Below are positions 15,375 to 25,402 of a DNA stretch of 38,451 nt, one piece after another (the stretch's first letter is position 1; each line of letters starts with the position of its first letter). The notes beneath the pieces were generated by a model, which saw only the letters and a list, made by a program, of their open reading frames with translations, was not told the origin of the DNA and did not search any database. The translations under genes and the position numbers were made by a program. This DNA is from DATHWB01 sp040880725 (GTDB lineage: Bacteria > Actinomycetota > Acidimicrobiia > Spongiisociales > ZC4RG35): positions 1 through 38,451 of the forward strand of contig JBBDHV010000013.1 of the NCBI GenBank assembly GCA_040880725.1, written 5' to 3'.

Positions 15375-16447
15375 TCCTTCGCCACCCGAACATCCCGCCC
15401 AACCTGTGCTGCCACCTTGTCAGCCTCCTGATCCATCTCGTCACTGAAGTGGCATGCCGCCCGCTGACCGAGATCGCCACAGTCCATCAGGTCGGGCTCA
15501 CGTTGGCGGCACTCAACGCGGCCATGGGACAGGGAACAGCGGGGGGCGAAGGCACATCCCCTGGGGATGTACGCCATGTCGGGTGGCTGGCCCGGTATCG
15601 ACAACAGCGTCTCCAGCCGATCGTCGAGCCGCGGGAGGCTGCCGAGGAGCCCCAGGGTGTACGGATGCCGCGGGCTCTGGAAGAGCGGGAGAATCCCTGT
15701 CGACTCCACGATCTTGCCTGCGTACATCACCAGGACCCGATCGGCCACCTCGGCGATAACCCCGAGATCGTGGGTGATCAGGATCGTGGCGGCATCGGTC
15801 TCCTCTCGCACGACTTCCAGCAACTCCAGGATCTGCGCCTGGATCGTGACATCGAGAGCCGTCGTGGGCTCGTCGGCGATGAGCAGCCTCGGCTGATTGG
15901 CGATCGCCATTGCGATCATCGCTCGCTGGCGCATTCCTCCCGAATATTCGTGGGGGAACTGGCTGTACCGATCGGCGGGACTGGGAACGCCCACCAGTTC
16001 GAGGAGCTCGATCGAACGACTCCTGGCGGCCGATCGACTCACCGAGTGATCATGGACTCGGATCGCTTCGGAGATCTGACGTCCGATCGTCTGCACGGGG
16101 TTGAAGGCAGTCATCGGGTCCTGGAAGATCATCGCGATCTCGTTGCCGCGGATCGCCCGCAGCTCTCGCTCTGGCATGGTCAACAGATCGCGGCCCCCGA
16201 ACATCACCGGACCGCCAGTCACCACGGCGGGCGGAGAAGGGAGAAGACCGAGAATGCTCGAGACGCTCACGCTCTTGCCTGAACCCGACTCCCCGACGAT
16301 GCCGAGCACCTCACCGGGCCGAATGTCCCACGTCACCCCGCGCACGGCGTGCACCGTCGCCTCGTCACCGTGAAACGTGACGTGCAGGTCGGTGACCGAC
16401 AGGAGCGGCTCCCTTTCGGAGGTCATGGGGGTGGTTCGTGTCACCAT
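15371..16447 (-). CDS. Dpp/Opp-type ABC transporter ATP-binding protein (DppD/OppD-like)
   Basis: A 358-residue ABC ATPase: Walker A GESGSGKS (52-59), signature EYSGGMRQR (from about 167), Walker B LLIADEP with D192 and E193, and a C-terminal extension with the cysteine pattern GCAFAPRC, C and ACHF. It partners with the DppF-like protein. ATG 16447 is one base after the stop of the DppC-like permease; a nearby GAGGTGAG is close, so an in-frame start a few codons later is possible. The C-terminus is Asp/Glu/Lys-rich and longer than usual by about ten residues. Confidence 0.93.
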   Translation of the reverse strand: MVTRTTPMTSEREPLLSVTDLHVTFHGDEATVHAVRGVTWDIRPGEVLGIVGESGSGKSVSVSSILGLLPSPPAVVTGGPVMFGGRDLLTMPERELRAIRGNEIAMIFQDPMTAFNPVQTIGRQISEAIRVHDHSVSRSAARSRSIELLELVGVPSPADRYSQFPHEYSGGMRQRAMIAMAIANQPRLLIADEPTTALDVTIQAQILELLEVVREETDAATILITHDLGVIAEVADRVLVMYAGKIVESTGILPLFQSPRHPYTLGLLGSLPRLDDRLETLLSIPGQPPDMAYIPRGCAFAPRCSLSHGRVECRQREPDLMDCGDLGQRAACHFSDEMDQEADKVAAQVGRDVRVAKE

Positions 16448-16448
16448 C

Positions 16449-17417
16449 TCACCTCGTCAGACGGGGATCGAACGCATCCCGCAGACCATCGCCGATGAAG
16501 TTGATCGCCAGAACGGTGGCGGCGATGGCAATGCCGGGGGGAAGCCACAGCCACGGCAACCCCTCGAGCACGGTCACCGACTGCGCCTCGTTCAGCATGC
16601 CTCCCCAGCTCGCCTGCGGCTGGCGCACCCCGAGACCGAGGAACGAAAGTGAAGCCTCCAGAAGGATTGCCTGGGCGCTCAGAAGGGTCGTGACCACTGT
16701 CAGCGGTGAGATCACCCCTGAAACAATGTGCCGGCGCATGATCCGGAAGCTGGACGCGCCGTTCGCCCGGGCCGCCACCACGAATCCGTGCTCGCGAAGG
16801 GTCAATGTCATCTGGCGCACGATTCGACAAGAGGTCGGCCATTCGAAGAACGCGATCACGAGCACGATCGTCAACACGCTGGGGCCGAGGATCGCCACCA
16901 ACAACAGAATGACAATGAGGGACGGGAACGAGAGGAAGATGTCGACGATTCGCATGATCACCGTGTCGACCACCCCGCGGGTGAAGCCCGCGATCAGCCC
17001 GAGCACTGTTCCGAGGCCGGCGGCCGAGATGGCAGCCGCCACGCCGACAGTGAGCGAGACCCGAGCACCAAAGATGATGCGGCTCAGCACGTCACGACCG
17101 GAGGAGTCCGTGCCGAGAAGGTGGTCGGCACTCGGTGGCGAACGAAGGGCCATCAAGTCCACGGCGTTCGGATCGCTCGGAGCGACAAACGGAGCGAGAA
17201 CGGCCACGAGGCCGAGCAGGCCGATGAAGAAGACGCTCACCGAGGCAAGCCGGTGCTTGCCGAAACGGCGCATCGCAATCTTGAACGGCGAACGGGGCGG
17301 GCCCTCGACGATCTCATCATCCCTCAGGTCCTCGACTGCCACTTCTCCGGCGGCAACCGAAGCCTCCATGATCGCATCCATGTCGAGGCGGGAGCCCGGT
17401 CCGTCATCCCGGATCAC
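16449..17417 (-). CDS. Dpp/Opp-type ABC transporter permease (DppC-like)
   Basis: A 322-residue inner-membrane permease. A cytoplasmic N-terminus of about 55 residues precedes the first membrane helix (ASVSVFFIGLLGLVAVLAPF), followed by a periplasmic loop with the family pattern HLLGTDSSGRDVLSR and five more helices. The cytoplasmic EAA coupling motif reads VAARANGASSFRIMRRH. I choose GTG 17417 because it overlaps the DppB stop (GTGA 17414-17417); ATG 17381 is an alternative. The much longer open frame to 18161 is antisense-free noise that overlaps dppB in another frame. Confidence 0.92.
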   Translation of the reverse strand: MIRDDGPGSRLDMDAIMEASVAAGEVAVEDLRDDEIVEGPPRSPFKIAMRRFGKHRLASVSVFFIGLLGLVAVLAPFVAPSDPNAVDLMALRSPPSADHLLGTDSSGRDVLSRIIFGARVSLTVGVAAAISAAGLGTVLGLIAGFTRGVVDTVIMRIVDIFLSFPSLIVILLLVAILGPSVLTIVLVIAFFEWPTSCRIVRQMTLTLREHGFVVAARANGASSFRIMRRHIVSGVISPLTVVTTLLSAQAILLEASLSFLGLGVRQPQASWGGMLNEAQSVTVLEGLPWLWLPPGIAIAATVLAINFIGDGLRDAFDPRLTR

Positions 17418-18370
17418 AGCCGGATCCTCGGATCGAGGAGGGCGGCGGTGACGTCGGCGATGAAGTTGAAGATGAGCACCAACACCGCCGTGATCATGAC
17501 GACGGCGAGAATGACGGGATAGTCCCGGCTGTTGATGCCTTCGATGACCAGCCGGCCCATGCCCGGCCAACTGAAGACATATTCGATGATGACGGTTCCA
17601 GCGAGCAGCGCCGGGATCTGGACTGCCAGGACGGTCGTGAGCGGAATCAGAGAGTTGCGAAGAGCGTGTTTGACGACCACGCCCCAGTAGGGGACGCCCT
17701 TGGCCTTGGCGGTGACCACGTGATCGAGCCGGAGCACGTCGAGGAGGCTCTGGCGGGTGTAGCGGACATAAGGGCCCATCAACACCGACGACAGCACTGC
17801 CGCGGGGAGTATCAAGTGCCTCATGAGATCGACGCCGCTGGCCTCCACACCGAGCGACCGCATACCGCCGCTGGGCAACACCCCCAACCAGATGCTGAAG
17901 ATGTAGATGGCGACGAGGCCCTGAAAGAAGGTCGGCACCGACACCGCCAGCATGCTTCCGGCCCCGCTGAGGTAGTCGAACTTGGTGTTCTGCCGAAGGG
18001 CCGCGGCCACCCCGACCGGGACGCCGATGGCGAGAGCGATGGCCACACTCGTACCCGCGAGGACCACCGTCGGCATCACTCTCGGTCCCATCATCTCGGT
18101 GACCGGCACCTTTCGATGGAACGATATGCCGAGATTGCCGTCCGCCAACTCGCCCAGCCACGAGACGTACTGGACGGGGAGTGATCGATCGAGTCCCAGA
18201 TCCGCCCGTCGCCGTTCGATGAGGCCTGGATCACCCATCAACTCCTCGGGACTGAGCAACACCGTTGCAGGATCCCCCGGGAGCATGTGCACGAGCACGA
18301 AGGTCAATGCGAGAATCCCGAGGAGCACCGGGATCGCGATCAAAACCCGACGAATCAGATATGCGAGCAC
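17414..18370 (-). CDS. Dpp/Opp-type ABC transporter permease (DppB-like)
   Basis: A 318-residue permease with six predicted helices. The first, LIRRVLIAIPVLLGILALTF, is followed by the typical periplasmic segment VHMLPGDPA with LGLDRSLPVQY. The EAA motif is VVTAKAKGVPYWGVVVKHALRN, and the last helix ends DVTAALLDPRIRL, the standard DppB C-terminus. It starts at GTG 18370 with GGGGTG upstream. It pairs with the DppC-like protein to form the channel. An 85-base gap containing a stable hairpin separates it from the binding-protein gene. Confidence 0.93.
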   Translation of the reverse strand: MLAYLIRRVLIAIPVLLGILALTFVLVHMLPGDPATVLLSPEELMGDPGLIERRRADLGLDRSLPVQYVSWLGELADGNLGISFHRKVPVTEMMGPRVMPTVVLAGTSVAIALAIGVPVGVAAALRQNTKFDYLSGAGSMLAVSVPTFFQGLVAIYIFSIWLGVLPSGGMRSLGVEASGVDLMRHLILPAAVLSSVLMGPYVRYTRQSLLDVLRLDHVVTAKAKGVPYWGVVVKHALRNSLIPLTTVLAVQIPALLAGTVIIEYVFSWPGMGRLVIEGINSRDYPVILAVVMITAVLVLIFNFIADVTAALLDPRIRL

Positions 18371-18403
18371 ATCGGCACCCCGTCAGCCTCTCCTTCCGAT
18401 GTC

Positions 18404-18437
18404 AGAGCGGCGACTCCCATCCGGAAGCCGCCGCTCT
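18404..18437 (-). other. Intercistronic hairpin between binding-protein and permease genes
   Basis: AGAGCGGCG (18404-18412) and CGCCGCTCT (18429-18437) form a perfect 9-bp stem with a 16-base loop, 18 bases after the binding-protein stop on the minus-strand transcript. No T-run follows. Such hairpins often protect the upstream message or cause partial termination, giving more binding protein than permease; this role is inferred. Confidence 0.65.
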
Positions 18438-18455
18438 CTTCGGATCCCTGGATTC

Positions 18456-20195
18456 CTACTCTTCCCAGGTCCACTCGCCGATGTTCCAATACGTCGCCCA
18501 GATGTCGCCCTGCGGCTTGACACCCTTGAGACGGCTGTCGAAGGCAACGATGTTGTCGAGCACTGCAAGGTAGACGTAATCGGGGTCCTGATTCAGCGCC
18601 AGGTAGATCTCCTTGTAGATCTCTGCCCGTTCGTCCTGGACGGCCGTCCGCCGCGCCTCTGCCCAGAGACCGTCGATCTCTTCGTTGCAGTAGTACGTCA
18701 GGTTGGGGCCGTTCGGGTAGTGCGTGCTGCACAGCGCGTAGGGCTGTACCGAACTCGGGTCCAGGGAGAACACGGCACCGGCGTTCCAGAACATGTGCGA
18801 ATCCGGGTCCCGTCCCTCTCGCCCGAGATTGTCCAGCAGCGTCGGGACGTCGACGTTGACGATCTCCACGTCCACTCCGACCGCCGCCCACTGGGCTTGC
18901 ATGATCGAGATTGCGGAGGACACCGCCGTCCCCGCTCCCGCTGGCCGGGCGAGGAGGTTGAGCGTGTTGCTGGAGTCCCAGCCTGCCTCTTCGAGCAGTT
19001 CCATCGCCCGATCGGGATCGTAGGTGTACTCGATCGCTCCCTCTGCGACCGTCGGGAGGGCCCAGTCGAGTCCCACCAGGCGTTGGTTGGTCGCCGACAC
19101 GGAGCAGTAGCCGAGCAACGCCTGCTCGCAGATGCCTTCCCTGTCGATGGCGAAGAGGAGCGCTTGACGCACACGGGGATCCTGGAGCAGGGGATGGTCG
19201 TAGTTCATCCCGATGACGTTCGGGTTGAGCCCGGTCGCCGAGTCGACGGTCACGCCGTCGATCCCCTCGATGCGCTCCACGTCGAGCGGCGACACGCCGT
19301 CGACGAACTGGATCTCGCCAGTCTGGAACTGGGCGAGTCGTGCCTCAGGCTCTGTGATGATCTTAAAGAACAACTGCTCGAATCCCGGCTCGCCGAGCGA
19401 CCAGTTCTCGTTGGCTTCCAACTCCACGTACTGCTCGGGGACGTACTCCACGAACTTGTATGCACCGGACACGACCGGGAACGTCTCGAAGAAGGGATGC
19501 GTCGGGATGTCTCCGGGAGCAACGTCACCCAGAATGTGCGCAGGGAACATCGAGTTCAGGCGTCCCAGCGAGGCCCAGTTCGGTACCCAGGCTGCGTCGG
19601 GTTCCGCGAGTTGGATCTCCACTGTCGCCTCGTCGGGCACGGTGATGCCGGAAATCGAGTCTGCAGTGCCCTCGGTGTACTCCGCGACCCCTGCGACACC
19701 TGCCAGCCGTCCGGCCCGTGTGCTGATCTCAGAGTTCAGATGCATGTGCAATGCGAGCGAGACGTCCGCCGAGGTGATCGGCGTACCGTCGCTCCACTCC
19801 AGCCCGGGTCGGACCTTCAACGTCACCGTCTGCGCGTCAGTGGACGTCTCCCACGACTCCAGAATATTGGAGGAAATGTCCTGGTTCTCGTCGACTTCGA
19901 TCAACGGCATGAACATGGCCAAGTGAACGACCGCCATGTTGCCTGCCGTCTCAGGGAACGGGTTCAGTCCCACCGGGTCGGTAGGGAGGACCACTTCCAG
20001 GGTCGTACGCCCTTCGGGCTCCGCAGGAGCGGTGGTCGTGGTGGTTTCCGTGGCAGTGCCCTCGGTGGTTGTGGTGGTTTCGCCGCTGGCAACCGTCGTA
20101 TCCGTTGCGTCCGGATCCGGGGTCGTACACGCAACGGCGGTGAGCACCAGTGCAAGCACCAGCGCGAGCAACCTCACGTTGACGACTCGAGTCAT
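18456..20195 (-). CDS. Extracellular solute-binding lipoprotein, family 5 (peptide/nickel/opine type)
   Basis: A 579-residue lipoprotein. The signal peptide ends in the lipobox LTAVAC with C23 as the lipidated residue, followed by a Thr-rich linker (about 24-58). The mature part is an SBP_bac_5 fold with the typical segments RPGLEWSDGTPITSADV, LLQDPRVRQALLFAIDRE and AMELLEEAGW. It captures the substrate outside the membrane and delivers it to the DppB/C channel. Family 5 proteins bind peptides, opines, sugars or metal chelates, so the ligand is open; the downstream amidase hints at an amide. ATG 20195 has a strong GGAGGG 6 bases upstream. The Thr linker is typical of actinobacterial lipoproteins. 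Confidence 0.95.
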   Translation of the reverse strand: MTRVVNVRLLALVLALVLTAVACTTPDPDATDTTVASGETTTTTEGTATETTTTTAPAEPEGRTTLEVVLPTDPVGLNPFPETAGNMAVVHLAMFMPLIEVDENQDISSNILESWETSTDAQTVTLKVRPGLEWSDGTPITSADVSLALHMHLNSEISTRAGRLAGVAGVAEYTEGTADSISGITVPDEATVEIQLAEPDAAWVPNWASLGRLNSMFPAHILGDVAPGDIPTHPFFETFPVVSGAYKFVEYVPEQYVELEANENWSLGEPGFEQLFFKIITEPEARLAQFQTGEIQFVDGVSPLDVERIEGIDGVTVDSATGLNPNVIGMNYDHPLLQDPRVRQALLFAIDREGICEQALLGYCSVSATNQRLVGLDWALPTVAEGAIEYTYDPDRAMELLEEAGWDSSNTLNLLARPAGAGTAVSSAISIMQAQWAAVGVDVEIVNVDVPTLLDNLGREGRDPDSHMFWNAGAVFSLDPSSVQPYALCSTHYPNGPNLTYYCNEEIDGLWAEARRTAVQDERAEIYKEIYLALNQDPDYVYLAVLDNIVAFDSRLKGVKPQGDIWATYWNIGEWTWEE

Positions 20196-20242
20196 GGGTT
20201 TCCCTCCATAGTTCTGGGCCCGCCGCAGCGGACAGTGAGGGC

Positions 20243-20272
20243 ATGGTGATCGTCCATAACTTGATTGTCAAG
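20243..20272 (-). promoter_or_regulatory. Promoter of the transporter operon with an overlapping palindrome (site D)
   Basis: On the minus strand a perfect -35 TTGACA (20271-20266) is 17 bases from a weak -10 CACCAT (20248-20243), giving a leader of about 40 bases before ATG 20195. The -35 lies inside the palindrome CTTGATTGTCAAG (20260-20272; arms CTTGA/TCAAG). A repressor bound there would block polymerase and could also affect the divergent hydroxyacid dehydrogenase gene. The palindrome resembles sites A-C in carrying TTGT/CAAG-like halves. The regulator's identity is inferred. Confidence 0.5.
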
Positions 20273-20380
20273 ACTTTTTGGAATTTGCCCCCTTGGGCGG
20301 TCCTCGCGCCGACGAGTTCGCCTAGTGTGACCGACTCTCATGCCCCGCCACCTCCTCGCCTCAGCACCCACCGCCCGCCC

Positions 20381-21342
20381 GTGACACAACCTGCGCCGTC
20401 GGTGGTTCTCTTCGATCCCGTCACGTGGACCGGTGACTGGAGCTACGCCGTCGAACGCGTTGCACTCGAACGCGCCGGTGCCACTCTGGTGATTCCCGAC
20501 GACCGCGCCGAGCGGGATGCTGCACTTCCCGACGCAGACGTCGTGGTCGTGAGCAGCATCGACCGGTTGACCGCGGAGCACATCGGACGGCTCCGCCGCT
20601 GCGTCGGCATCCTGTGTTACAGCGCTGGCAAGGACACGGTCGATCTGACGGCCGCTGAGGACGCAGGCATTCCGGTCGCGAACGTGCAGGCGGGAACGGC
20701 CGATGTCGCCGACCACGCGTTCGGGCTCCTGTTGGCGGCATGGCGAAGACTCCCGACGATGTTCGAGGCCGCCGCTTCCGGTTCCTGGGACCTCAGCGCT
20801 CACCCTCAGGTCGGCTCGATACGTCGACTGGACGGCAAGACGCTCGGCATCTTCGGTGCCGGGGCCATCGGCCGCGCCGTCGCGCACCGGGCTCGAGCGT
20901 TCGGCATGAGCACGATCGGGACGTACCGCCGCCCCGAGAAGGCCGACGACCTCCTCCCGCACGTCCCGATCGAAGACCTCTTCGCCCGCTCGGACGCAGT
21001 GGTCCTGACGGCGTCACTCACCCCGTCGTCTGAGGGCATCATCGATGCCCGCGTCCTCGGCCACGCCCGTCGGGGAATGGTCATGGTGAACGTCGGCCGC
21101 GGCGCACTCGTGGTTGAACCAGACCTGGTGACGGCCCTCGACGACGGCACCATCAGCACGGTGGCTCTCGATGTGCGAGCTCAGGAGCCGCCCGACCCGG
21201 CCACGGACCGACTTGCCGGCCGGGCCGACGTGATCCAGACACCGCACTGGGCCGGAGTCTCGGTCGAGGCGCTCGAAGACCTCCATCGGCTGGCTGCCGA
21301 GACGATCGTCGAGTTGTTGTGTGAAGGTGGGCGCCTGACCAG

Positions 21343-21346
<4 letters not shown>
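20381..21346 (+). CDS. D-isomer-specific 2-hydroxyacid dehydrogenase, second family member
   Basis: A 321-residue protein from GTG 20381; an earlier in-frame GTG at 20327 would add a Pro-rich tail of 18 residues and none of the candidates has a good ribosome site. The NAD fold shows GIFGAGAIGRAVA, and the catalytic residues are Arg in NVGRGALVVEPDL, Glu in DVRAQEPPDP and His in TPHWAGVS. It is only distantly similar to the 10517-11521 protein, so this is not a recent duplication. The stop overlaps the GTG of the dehydratase gene (GTGA 21343-21346), which ties a 2-keto/2-hydroxy conversion to the dehydration step. It diverges from the transporter operon across 185 bases. Confidence 0.92.
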
Positions 21347-23085
<1,739 letters not shown>

Positions 23086-23092
23086 CCCCGGC

Positions 23093-24442
23093 TCAGTCCC
23101 GACCCAGATCCGAGAACAGAGTGAACTCGGGCATGAACGTCATCTCGACGATCCCTGTCGAGCCGGCACGGTGTTTTGAGATGGAGATTTCGGCGATACC
23201 CCGTTTCTCGGATTGCTCGTTGTAATACTCGTCGCGGTAGATGAACATCACGACATCTGCATCCTGTTCGAGAGACCCGGACTCGCGCAGGTCTCCCAGT
23301 CGAGGCCTCTTGTCCTCCCGGGATTCGAGGTTGCGGTTCAACTGACTCAGGGCGATGAGGGGGACCTCGAGCTCCCTCGCAAGGTTCTTCAGTGATCGGG
23401 ATATCTCCGAGATCTCCTGTTGGCGGTTCTCTCTGGCAGACCCATGCATCAGCTGCATGTAGTCCACCACGATCAAGGACAGGCCGTGCTGACGCTTCAG
23501 TCGCCGACACTTCGCCCGGATGTCTGTCACGGTGACCATCGGCGAGTCGTCGACGAACAGAGGTGCGTCATAGAGACGGCCCGCAGCGTCGGTCAGTCGG
23601 GGCCACGCCGCGTCCCCGATCTTGCCTGTCCGCAACTTCATCGAGTCGATTCGCGCCAGGGAACACAACATCCGCTGGGCGACCTCCTCCTTGGCCATCT
23701 CGAGCGAGAAGATGGCAACGGAGCCGCCGCTCAATGCCACCTTCATGGCGATGTTCGCCGTCAATGACGATTTTCCCATCCCGGGTCGAGCCGCCACGAT
23801 CAGAAGATTGGCCGGGTGTAGCCCTGTCAGCTTGCGATCGAGATCCCGGTAGCCGGTGGAGAGGCCTGTGACCTCGCTGCCGGCGGACTCGAGCATCTCG
23901 AGTTCCTCGAGAATCGGGTTGAAGAGGGCGCCGAGTTGGGACATCCCGTCGCCCACCTTGCGGCCCGCCACCGCCAGCACTGTCTGCTCGGCCCGGTCGA
24001 GAACCTGGGCGATCTCCTCATCGAGCTTGAACGACAGGTCGTGGAGGACCGACCCTGCCTTGAGGAGATGCCGGCGCTGGGAATGCTCCTCGACGATTCC
24101 CGCGTAGTACTCGATGTTCGCGGCGCTGGGGACTATGTCGAGCAGCCGAGTGACGTAGGACACGCCGCCGGCCTTCTCCATCTCGCTCACACGTCGCAGT
24201 TCCTCGGTGACGGTGATGGCGTCGATCGGACGGTTCCCGTTGTAGAGGCTCGCGATCGCACGGAAGATCGCCTGGTGCGCAGGCACATAGAAGTCGTCGG
24301 CGTCGAGTTTGTCCATCACCTCGTTCGCCGAGTCCGACGAGAGGAGAATCGATCCGAGGACCGACTCCTCGGACTCGACCGAGTGGGGCGGGACCCGTCC
24401 GGACGTGATGTGTTCGCTTCGACGATCGGAAACGGTGGTCAT
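23093..24442 (-). CDS. dnaB: Replicative DNA helicase DnaB
   Basis: A 449-residue hexameric helicase that unwinds DNA ahead of the replication fork. The N-terminal domain spans about 15-120, the linker about 120-185 and the RecA-like motor about 190-445. Walker A is ARPGMGKSS with K224, Walker B LIVVDYMQL with D327, and the later motifs SQLNR and LRESGSLEQDADVV are intact. Length is normal and there is no intein, which is worth noting because dnaB is a common intein site in actinobacteria. It is the last gene of rpsF-ssb-rpsR-rplI-dnaB, 223 bases after rplI. Confidence 0.98.
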   Translation of the reverse strand: MTTVSDRRSEHITSGRVPPHSVESEESVLGSILLSSDSANEVMDKLDADDFYVPAHQAIFRAIASLYNGNRPIDAITVTEELRRVSEMEKAGGVSYVTRLLDIVPSAANIEYYAGIVEEHSQRRHLLKAGSVLHDLSFKLDEEIAQVLDRAEQTVLAVAGRKVGDGMSQLGALFNPILEELEMLESAGSEVTGLSTGYRDLDRKLTGLHPANLLIVAARPGMGKSSLTANIAMKVALSGGSVAIFSLEMAKEEVAQRMLCSLARIDSMKLRTGKIGDAAWPRLTDAAGRLYDAPLFVDDSPMVTVTDIRAKCRRLKRQHGLSLIVVDYMQLMHGSARENRQQEISEISRSLKNLARELEVPLIALSQLNRNLESREDKRPRLGDLRESGSLEQDADVVMFIYRDEYYNEQSEKRGIAEISISKHRAGSTGIVEMTFMPEFTLFSDLGRD

Positions 24443-24528
24443 CTCTTCCTTCGAGTCGCAGGGCGTCGCCCCGTATTCAATCGGACGGGTGTGACAGAAA
24501 CACGGAACCTACCGACCCCGGGGCCCAG

Positions 24529-24599
24529 CGCGAAAACTCACCTGCCGATGGCTTTTCGCGGCCGCCCGGAACGCGAAACCGGCGCCTGTGAAGGCGCCG
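24529..24599 (-). other. Alternative-pairing hairpins in the rplI-dnaB spacer
   Basis: This part of the 223-base spacer (24443-24665) holds a perfect 8-bp hairpin CGGCGCCT/AGGCGCCG with a 4-base loop (24580-24599). It is followed on the minus transcript by three complementary segments: TTTCGCG (24578-24572), CGCGAAAA (24560-24553) and TTTTCGCG (24536-24529). The middle one can pair with either neighbour but not both. This resembles an attenuator or a processing site that could set dnaB level relative to the ribosomal protein genes. Function is inferred. Confidence 0.45.
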
Positions 24600-24624
24600 T
24601 TCTCGCCATTCCGCGCTCTGAATA

Positions 24625-24656
24625 GGACGTATACGTCCGAACAAACCCTGGGTTCG
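24625..24656 (-). repeat. Intergenic repeat, copy 1: 15-base core plus palindrome
   Basis: On the minus strand, 10 bases after the rplI stop, lies CGAACCCAGGGTTTG (24656-24642), then 3 bases and the perfect 14-base palindrome GGACGTATACGTCC (24638-24625). The core is itself a near-palindrome around AACCC-A-GGGTT. The same 15 bases recur at 34008-34022, again next to a palindrome. Confidence 0.55.
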
Positions 24657-24665
24657 AATGGACGT

Positions 24666-25112
24666 CTAGGCGGGGATGACGTCGAAGGTGACCGGGAACT
24701 CCACTTCGGGATGGAGCTTGATCCACACCTCGTGCAGGCCGATCGCCCGGATCGGCGTCCGCAACTCGACGTTCCGGCGTTCCAGGGTGACGCCGGTGAA
24801 CTTGATGATCCCTTCGACCACGTCGGGGGCGCTCACCGAGCCGTACAGCTTGCCCTCGTCGCCGGCCTGAGCGGCGATGACGACCCGGATTCCGGCCAAC
24901 TGGCTGGCGATGCGGGTGGCGTCTGCCTTGGCGACGCGGTCGGCTTCCTCCCGGGCGGTACGCAGCGACTCGGCGTGGGCGAGAGCCCCTTCGGTCGCCT
25001 TCATCGCCTTCTTCTTCGGCAACAGGTAGTTGCGGGCGTACCCATCGGACACGTCCACCAGATCGCCCCTCTTGCCGAGGTCGAGCACTTCGTCGAGAAG
25101 GATGAGCTTCAT
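24666..25112 (-). CDS. rplI: 50S ribosomal protein L9
   Basis: A 148-residue protein starting at ATG 25112, which overlaps the rpsR stop (ATGA 25109-25112). The N-terminal signature MKLILLDEVLDLGKRGD with YARNYLLPKKKA is diagnostic, followed by the long connecting helix (about 40-75) and a C-terminal RNA-binding domain ending VTFDVIPA. The protein bridges the large subunit near the L1 stalk and helps keep reading frame. Length is normal for the family. Confidence 0.97.
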   Translation of the reverse strand: MKLILLDEVLDLGKRGDLVDVSDGYARNYLLPKKKAMKATEGALAHAESLRTAREEADRVAKADATRIASQLAGIRVVIAAQAGDEGKLYGSVSAPDVVEGIIKFTGVTLERRNVELRTPIRAIGLHEVWIKLHPEVEFPVTFDVIPA

Positions 25113-25393
25113 CGCTGTGCCAGATACGGGAGCAGGGCGACTTCCCTGGCGTTCTTGATGGCGACAGCCACTTCGCGCTGATGGCGGGGGCAGTTGCCGC
25201 TGACGCGACGGGAACGGATCTTGGCGCGGTCGCTCATGTACCGGCGGAGCGTCGAGACATCTTTGTAATCGATGTACTTCACTCGCTCGGTGCAGAAGTA
25301 ACACACCTTCTTCTTCACACGTCGGTTCGGACCTTCCTTGGTGCGTCGCCGCGAGTTGCTGTTGCGCTGATTGCTCTGCTGTGATCGGGCCAT
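25109..25393 (-). CDS. rpsR: 30S ribosomal protein S18
   Basis: A 94-residue basic protein with the S18 pattern YIDYKDVSTLRRYMSDRAKI and RRVSGNCPRHQREVAVAIK. It keeps C-x2-C (CYFC) and the later Cys-Pro-Arg-His, the zinc-ribbon (C+) form of S18. It binds S6 in the platform of the small subunit, and its partner rpsF is two genes upstream. It lies 9 bases after ssb and overlaps rplI. Confidence 0.97.
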   Translation of the reverse strand: MARSQQSNQRNSNSRRRTKEGPNRRVKKKVCYFCTERVKYIDYKDVSTLRRYMSDRAKIRSRRVSGNCPRHQREVAVAIKNAREVALLPYLAQR

Positions 25394-25402
25394 TGATGTC
25401 TC

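Noticed and set aside
17982..20249. 755-codon plus-strand open frame
   Set aside because: It is antisense to the binding-protein and dppB genes and has no recognisable domain.
23093..24442. Possible intein in dnaB
   Set aside because: The protein has normal length and uninterrupted motifs.
24651..24659. GGTTCGAAT resembles the T-arm of a tRNA
   Set aside because: No acceptor stem, anticodon arm or CCA-side pairing lies nearby; the bases belong to the intergenic repeat core.
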